A stretch of 64,000 bases of DNA from Herbaspirillum sp. SJZ107 (GTDB lineage Bacteria; Pseudomonadota; Gammaproteobacteria; Burkholderiales; Burkholderiaceae_D): NCBI RefSeq assembly GCF_006715485.1, contig NZ_VFNH01000001.1, forward strand, positions 806,001 through 870,000. Reading direction: 5' to 3'. The position numbers and the translations under genes were made by a program. How positions within the stretch are numbered: the first letter of the stretch is position 1; each line of letters starts with the position of its first letter. Of the stretch, positions 47,112 through 56,087 are shown in pieces. The notes beneath the pieces were generated by a model, which made no database searches, was not told where the DNA came from, and saw nothing but the letters and a program-made list of their open reading frames with translations.

Positions 47112-47324
47112 TTGCGGCGAGGGAGCGAGGCGCTTGCGCGCCTCGCGTTGGGATTCGAAGGTCTGGCGCATGCTTGCGCCAACCGCCCGAATCGCCACTC
47201 TGCCGTCCGCGAAAGCGGACGGCGCGCGAAGCGCATACCGCAGTGGTGCTAAACCAGCCAGTGGCCCATCAACTGCCAGAAGCCCATCAACGCACCAGCA
47301 CCCAAAACCCACAAAACAATACCC

Positions 47325-47353
47325 TTGCGACATTCTCAACCACCCTCTATAAT
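47325..47353 (+). promoter_or_regulatory. promoter of tRNA-Ser copy 2
   Basis: TTGCGA (47325-47330), 17 bases, TATAAT (47348-47353): a better promoter than that of copy 1, because the -35 lies in the non-duplicated spacer. Confidence 0.7.
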
Positions 47354-47386
47354 ACGGCCTCTCGCGACGCAAGCGACCGGTTACCA

Positions 47387-47476
<90 letters not shown>

Positions 47477-47482
47477 AATAAG

Positions 47483-47514
47483 AAAAGGGCCCCCGAAAAG
47501 GGGGCCCTTTTTGT
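47483..47514 (+). terminator. terminator of tRNA-Ser copy 2
   Basis: AAAAGGGCCCCC (47483-47494), loop GAAAA, GGGGGCCCTTTT (47500-47511), then T and TGTTTT. It is a perfect 12-bp stem, improved over copy 1. Confidence 0.92.
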
Positions 47515-47679
47515 TTTGGCGGTGAGGGAGCGAGGCGCCTGCGCGCCTCGCGTTGGGATTCGAAGGTCTGGCGCATGCTTGCGCCAACCGCCCGAATCGC
47601 CACTCTGCCGTTCGCGCAAGCGGACGGCGCGCGAAGCGCATACCAAGCGCCAGCAACCCAACAACCCAGCAGCGCAGCA

Positions 47680-49029
47680 TCAGCCAACAGCCAACAACCC
47701 CTCGAGCTCCAAAGCCAACTCCCGCGCAACATCTTCAAACACCGGCCGCGCCCCGGGAACCGGCTGCACGCAACGCCCCTGCAGCTCCACCAGACGCGCC
47801 AGCACGGAAGCATCCACCTCCACGCAACGTTCGATCAATTCCCCCAGCAGCAAGCCAAAAGCACGCACCTCGAGCCGCTCCAGCGCTTCGCCCTGCGCGC
47901 TGTCCCGCGTATACAGCGAAGCCGCACCGAAATCGCCCAGCAAGGCATCGCCGCGGCCGGTATGCAGGATGTTGTGCGCATACAAGTCGCCGTGCATGAT
48001 GCCGCGTTCGTGCAAATGCCGGGCCGCCGCCGCGATGCCGTAGGCAAGCCGCAGCAGCACCGTCTGCGAAAACGCTTTGCCGGCCGGATAGACATCGCGC
48101 GTGCAGCTTGCCAGGCTGGGCGGACCCGCGAGGTTCTGGAAGGCCGGGTCGATCAGTGCCATGACGCAGCCATGCAGGCCGTCGGGATGGCCGGTCACCT
48201 CGCCCAGCAGCGGGATCAGGTTGGGGTGGTTGCCTGCACTGAGGCAGGCGGCCAGTTCGCAGCGCGGCAGGCCGTCGCTGGTCATTGCGCCCTTGAACAG
48301 CTTGACCGCCACCGGCTGCCCGGCCGCGCCGCCTTGCGGCCCCGTCTGCCGCAAGGCCGCTTCATGGATCACGCCGGACGCGCCTTCGCCCAGGCGCTGC
48401 GCCATCTCGAGGCGAGGCCATGCGATCGGGTCAGGCGTCGCGTCCGCCGCGGCCGCCGCCTCGTCCGCGGTGCTGAAGGGATTGCCGGCGCAGGCCAGCC
48501 ACGCAAGCCGGGGCATGGCGAGCAGCCAGGCCGGCAGCGCCGTCAGGCGGTTGGCGGCAACGCGCAGCAATTCCAGTCGGGTACAGGCTGCCAGTTCCGC
48601 AGGCAGCGCGGTCAGCTGATTACCTGCCAACATCAGCTTTTGCAGTTGTGTGCAATGGCCGATGGTTGCCGGCAGGGCGGTGAGACAGTTGTCGGTGAGG
48701 ATCAGCCAGCGCAGTGCGGGCGGCAGCGCAGCGGCCGGCACCTCGCGGATGCGGTTGCTCTTGAAGCCGATCATGCTCAGCGCCGGGCAGGCGCCGAGGA
48801 CTGCAGGCAGTACGGTGAACCGGTTGTTCGAGCAGAACAGGACACGCAGCTTGCGCAGGCGCGGCAAGTCCTCGGGCAGGGTAGACAGCGCGTTGCCCGA
48901 CAGGTCGAGGATTTCCAGGCTGTCGGCGAGATCGAAGATTTCAGGCGGGAATTCCGTGAGGCCGCAGGCAAGTTGAAGGCGGACCGTGCCCGCGAGTGCG
49001 CCGCTGCGTAGTTGTTCCAGTGTGTGCAT
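47680..49029 (-). CDS. leucine-rich-repeat protein kinase
   Basis: The 449-residue protein combines about seven leucine-rich repeats (residues 20-190; units like LEILDLSGNALSTLPEDLPR) with a C-terminal Ser/Thr kinase-like domain (about 205-445). The kinase domain has a glycine-rich loop LGEGASGVIHE, lysine in VAVKLF, catalytic loop HGDLYAHNIL and metal loop DFGAAS. No transmembrane segment is evident, so it is probably cytoplasmic. The ATG at 49029 is used; the frame is open to 49125. HGD replaces the usual HRD, which is common in bacterial kinases of this kind. Its target is unknown; it stands beside the tRNA duplication. Confidence 0.88.
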   Translation of the reverse strand: MHTLEQLRSGALAGTVRLQLACGLTEFPPEIFDLADSLEILDLSGNALSTLPEDLPRLRKLRVLFCSNNRFTVLPAVLGACPALSMIGFKSNRIREVPAAALPPALRWLILTDNCLTALPATIGHCTQLQKLMLAGNQLTALPAELAACTRLELLRVAANRLTALPAWLLAMPRLAWLACAGNPFSTADEAAAAADATPDPIAWPRLEMAQRLGEGASGVIHEAALRQTGPQGGAAGQPVAVKLFKGAMTSDGLPRCELAACLSAGNHPNLIPLLGEVTGHPDGLHGCVMALIDPAFQNLAGPPSLASCTRDVYPAGKAFSQTVLLRLAYGIAAAARHLHERGIMHGDLYAHNILHTGRGDALLGDFGAASLYTRDSAQGEALERLEVRAFGLLLGELIERCVEVDASVLARLVELQGRCVQPVPGARPVFEDVARELALELEGLLAVG

Positions 49030-49215
49030 GAAAAGCTGAGGAGCCGAAACGCCGTATTTTACAGTCCGGCACGCCTGCCGGATCGCGCGAGCCAGGCCCT
49101 GGCGTTCGTGAAGTTCCACTTGCATAGGCGGAATGTGATAAAAAGTTATAACGATTACATCTTTGCATCAAGACGTTTGCGCACTGTCACTTATCAACGC
49201 ACCAGGAGCCCGCCC

Positions 49216-49656
49216 ATGATCGCCACCCGCTTCGCTCGCATTTTCACGCTCGTCGCAGCAAGCCTTGCCTGCACGGCCGCCGCCCAGGCCCAGACCGTCG
49301 CCGCCCCCGGCAGCGGCACGGCAGCGGCCACGCCGGACAACGCCATCCTGCTCACCATCTTCCTCAAGCACGATCAATCGCGCCCGCTGGCCGAACTGAA
49401 CGCGCAGCTGGCAAAGCAGGGTTTCTATAAAGCGTTTCCGCCGCAGGGCGTCGAAGTGGTGAGCTGGTACGTCGCGATGGGCATCGGCCAGGTAATCACG
49501 GTACGGCTGCCGGCGTCGCGCCTGCGCGAAGTCAACCGCGTGCTGGAAGACACGGCATGGGGTGCCTACCGTACAGAGTTCTATCCGACCTACGACTACA
49601 AGGCGGTCGGCCTCGGCGAACACGAGAAAGCCGTCAACGCCACCAGCGGCAAATGA
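49216..49656 (+). CDS. secreted protein of unknown function
   Basis: The 146-residue protein has a signal peptide (MIATRFARIFTLVAASLACT, cleaved near AQA-QT) and a compact domain with ILLTIFLKHDQSRPLAELNA, SWYVAMGIGQVITVRLP and a C-terminal AYRTEFYPTYDYK. The pattern of short strands and an Arg/Lys-rich helix suggests a small soluble alpha/beta periplasmic domain. AGGAG precedes the ATG by nine bases. I do not recognise the family. It converges with a methyltransferase gene three bases away. Confidence 0.75.
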   Translation: MIATRFARIFTLVAASLACTAAAQAQTVAAPGSGTAAATPDNAILLTIFLKHDQSRPLAELNAQLAKQGFYKAFPPQGVEVVSWYVAMGIGQVITVRLPASRLREVNRVLEDTAWGAYRTEFYPTYDYKAVGLGEHEKAVNATSGK

Positions 49657-49659
49657 GGA

Positions 49660-50631
49660 CTAGCTGCGTTTGACCGCATGCAGCCAGACGGCCGCGATGC
49701 GCTCGACGTTCTCGTACCCCTCGCAGCCGAGCTGGCCGCCGAAGATGTCGGGGTCGAGTTCTTCGTAGGCCCAGGCGCTGCAGGCTTCGTCCAGCATGCC
49801 GCGGATGGCGTCCAGGAAGCGGTCTTCGCCTTCCACGATCGCGATGCCGGTATACAAGAGCAGGCTGCCGCCTGGGTTGAGGCGTTCGAGTGCGGTGCGC
49901 ACGATGTCGATCGACAGCTGGGCGCCATGTTCGCCGCCGCCGTGGCGGTAGGGCAGTTCATCGGGGTCGAGGATGAAGGGCGGGTTCGACATCACCAGGT
50001 CGAAGCTGCCGTCGACACCGTCCAGCAGGTTGCTGCGGCAGGTCACCAGCCTGGCGGCGCCGTTGATGCCGGCGTTGACCGCGGCCAGTGCCAGCGCGTC
50101 CGGGTTGATGTCGGCGCCGTAGACGGTCGCTTGCGGGCATTGCAGCGCCAGCTCGATCGCGCCCGGACCGGCACCGCAGCCGATGTCGACCGCGCGCCGG
50201 ATGTCGCTGGGCGGACGGCCGAGCAAGGGCGACGCCAGCGCGCGTTGCATCGCAGCGGCATAGCGGTAGGTGTCGGGGCCGAAGAACACGGCATCGTCGT
50301 CGGAAGTCGGCCAGGCCGAGTGGAAATACAGGCGGTCGCCGATGGTCGAGGCCCGCACCAGCGACCGCCGTCCGCGAATTTGTCCATTGCGGCAATCCGC
50401 GAGCAGGCCGGCCCCGTCCAGCAAGGCTTCGATATCCGGCGGCAGCACGCCCTCGCGGAACGGCCGGCTCCAGCCGAGCACGCCACGCAGATCGTCCGCC
50501 CATTCGTTTTCCGGGCGCCGGTTGACGCGGCGGTGGGTGGCCGGCGTGACCGTGATGAAGCGGTAATCCCGGGCGCGCAGGAGTGCGCCGAGGTCGGCAA
50601 GGGCAGCGGTGGATGCGATCTGGATAGCCAT
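49660..50631 (-). CDS. class I SAM-dependent methyltransferase (MTS/NPPF type)
   Basis: The 323-residue methyltransferase has SAM motif VDIGCGAGPGAIELAL, acidic loop YGADINPDALALAAVNAG, and catalytic NPPF in LVMSNPPFIL, as in RNA or protein N-methyltransferases of the RlmG/PrmC group. The N-terminal half (residues 1-140) is a separate domain with WADDLRGVLGWSRPFREGVLP. The ATG at 50631 is chosen by homology; two earlier ATGs exist. The target cannot be told. Confidence 0.86.
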   Translation of the reverse strand: MAIQIASTAALADLGALLRARDYRFITVTPATHRRVNRRPENEWADDLRGVLGWSRPFREGVLPPDIEALLDGAGLLADCRNGQIRGRRSLVRASTIGDRLYFHSAWPTSDDDAVFFGPDTYRYAAAMQRALASPLLGRPPSDIRRAVDIGCGAGPGAIELALQCPQATVYGADINPDALALAAVNAGINGAARLVTCRSNLLDGVDGSFDLVMSNPPFILDPDELPYRHGGGEHGAQLSIDIVRTALERLNPGGSLLLYTGIAIVEGEDRFLDAIRGMLDEACSAWAYEELDPDIFGGQLGCEGYENVERIAAVWLHAVKRS

Positions 50632-50810
50632 GTGCTGGAGCATGGCGTACATACCCGGCCTGCTCCGTGCGCAAGCGCACATAAGCATCGAGGTGATGTC
50701 ACAAATTTAACATGCTATGTGCAAGTGCGAACAGACCCGCCGGCGTGGTGGTGGCATACTGCGGGCGTGGACTGGCTGGAGGAGGCTGGTCCGGATCGAA
50801 AAGGATAGTC

Positions 50811-50996
50811 ATGACGACGAGAATGCCCAGGGTTTCCCAACAGGCGCGCGTGGAGCGCGAGGTCGAACGCGAGCGCAGCGAACGTTCGCGTAACGATGAA
50901 CAACGAGCCGGACTGGCCGTCGACGAGGACTTCCGCATCAAGGATGCGCGCGAGAACATGAGTGTGGTGAATCTGAAGCGCACGCCAGGGCGCTGA
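50811..50996 (+). CDS. small charged protein of unknown function
   Basis: The 61-residue protein is very rich in Arg and Glu, with VEREVERERSERSRNDE forming a likely helix. AAAAGGAT lies before the ATG. It is encoded 15 bases before the zinc protease gene and may be in the same transcript. I recognise no family. Confidence 0.55.
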   Translation: MTTRMPRVSQQARVEREVERERSERSRNDEQRAGLAVDEDFRIKDARENMSVVNLKRTPGR

Positions 50997-51011
50997 CACG
51001 AAGGAGACGGT

Positions 51012-51893
51012 ATGCGTTGGGAAGGCGATGAACAGAGCAGCAATGTGGAAGACCGCCGCGGCGACAGCGGCGGCGGCGGGGGCTTCGGTCTCGGTGGCGG
51101 TTCCCTCGGGATCGGCGCCGTCGTCGTGGCGCTCCTCGGGTCGTGGTTCTTCGGCGTTTCGCCAGGCACCATCCTGAGCCTGCTGTCGGGCGGCGGCGGG
51201 TCGCCCGCCCAGGTGCAGCAACATACGCCTTCGGGACCGCCTGCGACCGACCGCGAAAGCCAGTTCGTCAGGACCGTGCTGCGCTATACGGAAACCACCT
51301 GGGGCCAGATCTTCCAGGCCAACGGCGCCAAATACCAGCCGCCGGTACTGGTGCTGTACACCGGCCGCACCGGTACCGGGGGCTGCGGCACCGGCCAGAG
51401 CGCGGTCGGGCCTTTCTATTGCCCGGCCGACCGCAAGGTCTACATCGACCTGTCCTTCTTCAAGCTGATGCAGCAGCGCTTCCATGTCTCGGGCGAATTC
51501 ACCCAGGCCTACGTGATCGCGCACGAAGTCGGCCACCATGTCCAGAATCTGCTGGGTATCTCCGGCAAGGTCGACAACGCACGCCAGCAGCTGTCGGAAA
51601 GCCAGGGCAATGCGCTGTCGGTGCGGGTGGAATTGCAGGCCGACTGCTTCGCCGGCGTGTGGGCCAACCACACCGACGAGACCAAGCGCATCATCCAGGA
51701 CGGCGACGTCGAATCGGCACTGGCTGCCGCCAGCGCGATCGGCGACGACGCCTTGCAGCGCCAGGCGCGCGGCGAAGTCGTGCCGGATTCGTTCACCCAC
51801 GGCACCTCGGCACAGCGCATGCGCTGGTTCAAGAAAGGCCTGGATTCCGGTTCAGTCGAACAATGCAATACATTTGAAGCACGCCAGTTGTAA
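51012..51893 (+). CDS. YpfJ-type neutral zinc metallopeptidase
   Basis: The 293-residue protein has one transmembrane segment (about residues 33-55), a Gly-rich N-terminus and a periplasmic or outward domain with zinc motif HEVGHH at 171-176. The family motifs GTGGCGTGQSAVGPFYCPAD, ELQADCFAGVW and WFKKGLDSG are present. It is of the KPN_02809/YpfJ neutral zinc metallopeptidase group, whose substrate is unknown. A terminator follows at 51911-51939. Confidence 0.93.
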   Translation: MRWEGDEQSSNVEDRRGDSGGGGGFGLGGGSLGIGAVVVALLGSWFFGVSPGTILSLLSGGGGSPAQVQQHTPSGPPATDRESQFVRTVLRYTETTWGQIFQANGAKYQPPVLVLYTGRTGTGGCGTGQSAVGPFYCPADRKVYIDLSFFKLMQQRFHVSGEFTQAYVIAHEVGHHVQNLLGISGKVDNARQQLSESQGNALSVRVELQADCFAGVWANHTDETKRIIQDGDVESALAAASAIGDDALQRQARGEVVPDSFTHGTSAQRMRWFKKGLDSGSVEQCNTFEARQL

Positions 51894-51910
51894 GCACTTT
51901 TAATGGAAAT

Positions 51911-51939
51911 AAAACGGCCGCGAATGACGCGGCCGTTTT
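51911..51939. terminator. terminator of the zinc peptidase gene
   Basis: AAAACGGCCGCG (51911-51922) pairs perfectly with CGCGGCCGTTTT (51928-51939), loop AATGA. The T-run is part of the stem, giving a terminator usable in both directions. The following 51940-52122 gap is AT-rich, has no gene, and probably holds the promoter of the dehydrogenase. Confidence 0.9.
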
Positions 51940-52122
51940 ATTTTGGAAAATCTGCTTATCAATAAATTTCCTTTTAAAAACAAACACCTGCAATTGTCAG
52001 ATATATTGTTCAAAAAGGTGCCATTCATTTCCGTGCGCGTATCGCCTTTGTCATGAATATGTCATAACGTGGCGCACATGGTCTGAAACATTTGAGGCCC
52101 GACAATTACTGGAGGACTACAT

Positions 52123-53316
52123 ATGCTGGCAATGAATTACCGTGGGCCATATCGCGTCCGCGCCGATCACAAACCCGACCCCGTGATCGAACATCCGGGC
52201 GATGCCATCGTGCGCGTGACCCGGTCTTGCATCTGCGGTTCGGACCTTCACCTTTACCACGGCATGGTGCCCGATACCCGGGTCGGCCATACCTTCGGCC
52301 ATGAATTCATCGGCGAAGTCGTCGATACCGGCCCTGATGTAAAGAACCTGAAGGTGGGTGACCGTGTGCTGGTGCCGTTCAACCTGTTCTGCGGTAACTG
52401 CTTCTATTGCAAGCATGAGCTCTACGGCAATTGCCACAACACGAATGCACAGGCGACCGCAGTGGGCGGCATCTACGGCTATTCGCACACCGCCGGCGGC
52501 TACGACGGTGGCCAGGCCGAATACGTGCGCGTGCCGATGGCCGACGTCGGCCCCATGGTCATCCCGGACGACATCCACGACGACGACGCCGTGCTGATGA
52601 CCGACGCGCTGCCGACCGGCTACCAGGCGGCCGAGATGGGCGACATCAAGGAAGGCGATACCGTCGTCGTGTTCGGCGCCGGTCCGGTCGGCATCTTCGC
52701 CGCCAAGTCGGCCTGGCTGATGGGCGCCGGCCGCGTGATCGTGGTCGACGAAGTCGAGTACCGCCTCGAATTCGTGAAGCGCTACGCCCAGTGCGAGGTG
52801 ATCAACTTCCGCGAAGTCAACGACATGGGCGAGCACATCAAGAAGATGACGGACTGGATGGGCGCCGACGTCTGCATCGACGCGGTCGGTGGCGATGCCG
52901 CCGGCTCGATCGCGCAGACGCTCACCGGCCGCCTGATGAAGATGCAGGCCGGCGCCTCCACGGTGCTGCACTGGGCGATCAACTCGGCGCGCAAGGGCGG
53001 GAACGTGTCGATCGTCGGCGTGTACGGGCCCACCTTCAATGCCGTCCCGATCGGCAATGCGCTGAACAAGGGCCTGACCCTGCGCATGAACCAGGCCAGC
53101 GTGAAGCGTCACCTGCCGCGCTTGATCGAGCACATCCGCGCCGGGCGCATCAATCCGAAGGAAATCATCACCCACCGCATCCCGCTGGAAGAGGTGTCGG
53201 ACGCTTACCACATCTTCTCGAGCAAACTCGACGAGTGCATCAAGACCGTCCTGATTCCGCCGTCGGCCCGCGAGGTCAAGGCCGTCAAGGCCAGCGCACA
53301 GAACGCACAGCATTAA
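52123..53316 (+). CDS. zinc-dependent alcohol dehydrogenase (formaldehyde-dehydrogenase-like)
   Basis: The 397-residue medium-chain dehydrogenase has catalytic zinc ligands in SCICGSDLHLYHG and GHEFIGEV, a structural zinc cluster CGNCFYCKHELYGNC, and the NAD motif GAGPVGIFAAKSAWLMGAG. It resembles glutathione-independent formaldehyde dehydrogenases and related threonine-dehydrogenase-like proteins. TGGAGG lies upstream. The His-rich gene begins nine bases after its stop, where the ribosome-binding site TAAGGAG overlaps the stop codon, so they form one operon. Confidence 0.92.
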   Translation: MLAMNYRGPYRVRADHKPDPVIEHPGDAIVRVTRSCICGSDLHLYHGMVPDTRVGHTFGHEFIGEVVDTGPDVKNLKVGDRVLVPFNLFCGNCFYCKHELYGNCHNTNAQATAVGGIYGYSHTAGGYDGGQAEYVRVPMADVGPMVIPDDIHDDDAVLMTDALPTGYQAAEMGDIKEGDTVVVFGAGPVGIFAAKSAWLMGAGRVIVVDEVEYRLEFVKRYAQCEVINFREVNDMGEHIKKMTDWMGADVCIDAVGGDAAGSIAQTLTGRLMKMQAGASTVLHWAINSARKGGNVSIVGVYGPTFNAVPIGNALNKGLTLRMNQASVKRHLPRLIEHIRAGRINPKEIITHRIPLEEVSDAYHIFSSKLDECIKTVLIPPSAREVKAVKASAQNAQH

Positions 53317-53325
53317 GGAGCCAGC

Positions 53326-53901
53326 ATGAAAACGTCGCACGAAGTCGATCCGCATTCGCACCAGCACCACCACAAGGGCCACACCCATCAATTCCAGCAG
53401 GATTATCCGGACGAGCAGCAGCGTCCGACGCGCGAGCAGCTGGCCCACATCAACGGCTGGGGCGCCGATCTCGACCGCAAGGACCGTCCGGCCGTGCCGA
53501 TGGAACGCACGCCGCCGCGCTTCATTCCCGAGCCGGTCGGCAAGCTGCCGCAGCAGCCGCAGCACGTCGAGGTGCTGGTCTCGACCGAGCGTCCCGGGAT
53601 CACGCCGATCTTCGGCACCGCCCAGCCGCCGAGCGGCCTGTCGGGCGTGATCCGCCGCGCCGCGTTCCGCTGGGCCGAAAACGACCTGCGCCACTGGCTG
53701 CTGCTGCTGGCAGCCGACCGCGTCAACGTGGTCGAAGGCGTGGCCGACGACCTCGCGCACGGCAAGGTGCCGAACGTGCTGGCCGAGATGGGCATCAAGT
53801 CCGAATGGCAGTACAACAAGGCCGGCCTGGTGAAGAAAGTCGCGATTGCCGGCGCCGTGGTCGGCACCGTCGCTTACCTGATGCGCCGCAAGGAGCGGTA
53901 A
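53326..53901 (+). CDS. His-rich N-terminus protein of unknown function with one membrane segment
   Basis: The 191-residue protein begins with a strikingly His-rich stretch (residues 5-22: HEVDPHSHQHHHKGHTHQ), possibly a metal-binding tail. A Pro/Gln-rich middle, a conserved-looking region LSGVIRRAAFRWAENDLRHW and a C-terminal hydrophobic segment (VAIAGAVVGTVAYLM) followed by RRKER complete it. The last part looks like a membrane anchor with a basic cytoplasmic tail. No named family is recognised. Translationally linked to the dehydrogenase, it may deliver or buffer a metal for it; this is inference. Confidence 0.75.
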   Translation: MKTSHEVDPHSHQHHHKGHTHQFQQDYPDEQQRPTREQLAHINGWGADLDRKDRPAVPMERTPPRFIPEPVGKLPQQPQHVEVLVSTERPGITPIFGTAQPPSGLSGVIRRAAFRWAENDLRHWLLLLAADRVNVVEGVADDLAHGKVPNVLAEMGIKSEWQYNKAGLVKKVAIAGAVVGTVAYLMRRKER

Positions 53902-53933
53902 GCGGCACGATCCCTGTAGCACAGTTTTACGCA

Positions 53934-53970
53934 ACCCCCACCGCGGTGTCACACCGCCGTGGGGGTCTTT
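53934..53970 (+). terminator. terminator of the dehydrogenase operon
   Basis: ACCCCCAC (53934-53941) pairs with GTGGGGGT (53959-53966), and inside it GCGGTG pairs with CACCGC, with a one-base mismatch between. CTTT follows. The stem is long and the T-run short. Confidence 0.65.
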
Positions 53971-54040
53971 GCGCTTGAGCAAGTCCCTTTAAGCGAGCTC
54001 GTCCATAGTTTGGTGGTCACCCCTACCGAATGGAGACGAG

Positions 54041-55864
54041 ATGAACAAGCGCACCAATTTGCTGACCTTGCCGAACTTGCTGGCCTCGCTGGGCGCCTGC
54101 ACCTTGGCTGCGGTCAGCGCCGCAAGCACTGCTGCACCGGCCGCTGCGTCGCCGGCTTCCCCGTTGACGATGAGCGCCCCGGTGACGGTCACGCCGCAAG
54201 CGCGCGCCGCGCTGCTGGGCCAGCTGGAGGCGCGCCGCGCCGAACGCGGCCTCGACGCGCGCCACGGCTTCGCCATCGTTGCCCAGCATCCCGGACCACA
54301 GGGGACGCAGGTCGCACGCGTGGCCCACACCTTCAAGGGCGTGCGCGTGTTCGGCTCGGAATCGGTGGTGGTACTCGACAGCGGCGGCCGCATCCGGTCG
54401 GAATCCGCGTCAGAGCGACGCGTCGGATTGAGCCATGCCAACAGCGCCGGCATGGTCGCGGCGAACGCCGCACCGGGCAGCGACTTCAGCGTGGTCCCCG
54501 CCATTTCCTCGAAGGCCGCGATCGACGCCGCGCTGGCCTCGATCGGACCGGAAGCGCATCACGTGGCGCCGCCCAGCGCCGAGCTGATCATCTATCCGGT
54601 GATGCGCACCGAGCGCGTGCAGAGCGCCGTCGACAAGCCCGAGCAGGAATTGAATGCGCTCGACGTGCAGGAAGTCGTCGACCACTACGAACTGGCCTAC
54701 CTGGTGCACACCCGCATGCACGTGGGCGAGAAGCCGCTCTACCACGACACCGTGGTCAGCGCGCGCGACGGCCGCATCCTCGACCAGTGGAACATGCTGC
54801 AGACCGTGATCGGCGTCGGCAAGAGCCAGTACAACGGCGAGGTGCCGATCAACACCACGCTGGTCGACGGCAAGTACAAGATGATCGACGACAGCCGCGG
54901 CACGGGCGGCACCTTCGGCGCGATGGCGATCACCAACGCCAACCACGGCACCAGTGCCGGCAACGTCTACGTCAGCGAAGGCGCGGACAACGTCTGGGGC
55001 GACGGCAAGCAGTATGTCGCCGGCGGTTCCACCACCGACGCCAATGGCCAGACCGCGGCGGTGAACGCGATGTGGGGCCTGATGAACACCTACGACACGC
55101 TGAAGAACGTGTTCAACTGGCTCTCGCTGGACGGCCACAACACCTCGACCTACATCGCGGCCCACGTCAACACCGCCTACGACAACGCCTATTACAGCGA
55201 CACCTGCCGCTGCATGTTCATCGGCGACGGTTCCAGCTTCAACAGCCTCGGATCGATCGACGTGATCGGCCACGAAATGGGCCACGGCGTCACCGCCGCC
55301 ACCTCGAACCTGACCTACTCTGGCGAATCCGGCGGCCTCAACGAGTCGAGTTCGGACATCAACGGCGAAGCGGTCGAGGCCTATGCGCGCGCCGGCGGCA
55401 AGGGCGACCGCATCCCGGCCACCGGCAACGACTGGGTGCTGGGCAAGGAAATCAGCAAGAGCGGCACGCCGCTGCGCTGGATGTACCGCCCCAGCAAGGA
55501 CGGCAGCAGCCCGGACGCCTGGAGCAACTCGATCAAGCGCCTCGACGTCCACTACAGCAGCGGTCCCAATAACCGGATGTTCTATTTCCTGGCGCAGGGA
55601 TCGAAAGAGGACAAGACCGGCGACTACTACAGCAAGTACCTGGTCAAGACGCCGGCGGCCATGACCGGCATCGGTCTCGACAAGGCCTACCGGATCTGGT
55701 TCAAGGCCAACACGACCAAGTTCACGTCGAGTACCAACTATGCCGATGCGCGCGCCAAGATGATCGAGTCGGCCGAGGAACTGTACGGGAAGGGGAGCAA
55801 GGAGGCGGTTGCGGTGCAACGGGCCTACGCCGCGATCAATGTCGGGGCCGATGTCGACGAATGA
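54041..55864 (+). CDS. secreted M4 (thermolysin-type) metalloprotease
   Basis: The 607-residue pre-pro-protease has a signal peptide, an FTP/PepSY-type propeptide (about 60-240, VAHTFKGVRVFGSESVVVLD) and an M4 catalytic domain. Zinc ligands are His411, His415 and Glu435 (HEMGHG and GGLNESSSD, at the thermolysin spacing of 24 residues), and the catalytic histidine is in DVHYSSGPNN. No extra C-terminal adhesive domain is visible. A clear terminator follows at 55886. It is monocistronic. Confidence 0.95.
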   Translation: MNKRTNLLTLPNLLASLGACTLAAVSAASTAAPAAASPASPLTMSAPVTVTPQARAALLGQLEARRAERGLDARHGFAIVAQHPGPQGTQVARVAHTFKGVRVFGSESVVVLDSGGRIRSESASERRVGLSHANSAGMVAANAAPGSDFSVVPAISSKAAIDAALASIGPEAHHVAPPSAELIIYPVMRTERVQSAVDKPEQELNALDVQEVVDHYELAYLVHTRMHVGEKPLYHDTVVSARDGRILDQWNMLQTVIGVGKSQYNGEVPINTTLVDGKYKMIDDSRGTGGTFGAMAITNANHGTSAGNVYVSEGADNVWGDGKQYVAGGSTTDANGQTAAVNAMWGLMNTYDTLKNVFNWLSLDGHNTSTYIAAHVNTAYDNAYYSDTCRCMFIGDGSSFNSLGSIDVIGHEMGHGVTAATSNLTYSGESGGLNESSSDINGEAVEAYARAGGKGDRIPATGNDWVLGKEISKSGTPLRWMYRPSKDGSSPDAWSNSIKRLDVHYSSGPNNRMFYFLAQGSKEDKTGDYYSKYLVKTPAAMTGIGLDKAYRIWFKANTTKFTSSTNYADARAKMIESAEELYGKGSKEAVAVQRAYAAINVGADVDE

Positions 55865-55885
55865 AATGGGTGGTATCGGACCAGG

Positions 55886-55910
55886 GCCGCCTGCGGGCGG
55901 CTTTTTTATT
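55886..55910 (+). terminator. terminator of the M4 protease
   Basis: GCCGCC (55886-55891), loop TGCG, GGCGGC (55896-55901), followed by TTTTTTATT. The AT-rich 55911-56087 stretch after it has no gene and is the leader of the next PEP-CTERM gene. Confidence 0.92.
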
Positions 55911-56087
55911 AGCGGTCCGGCTCGGCAATATCGAGCACGTTCAACTGACATCTTTCATTGTCGGAAAGATTTACAAAAAATATTTGAACATAGCGAATTT
56001 TTTTCAAGTATTTGATTAAATTGCACTTTTTTTGATGGCATGCAAGTTGCTGATATAGCCCTGCGTTATCAACCAACCTAGACCATC

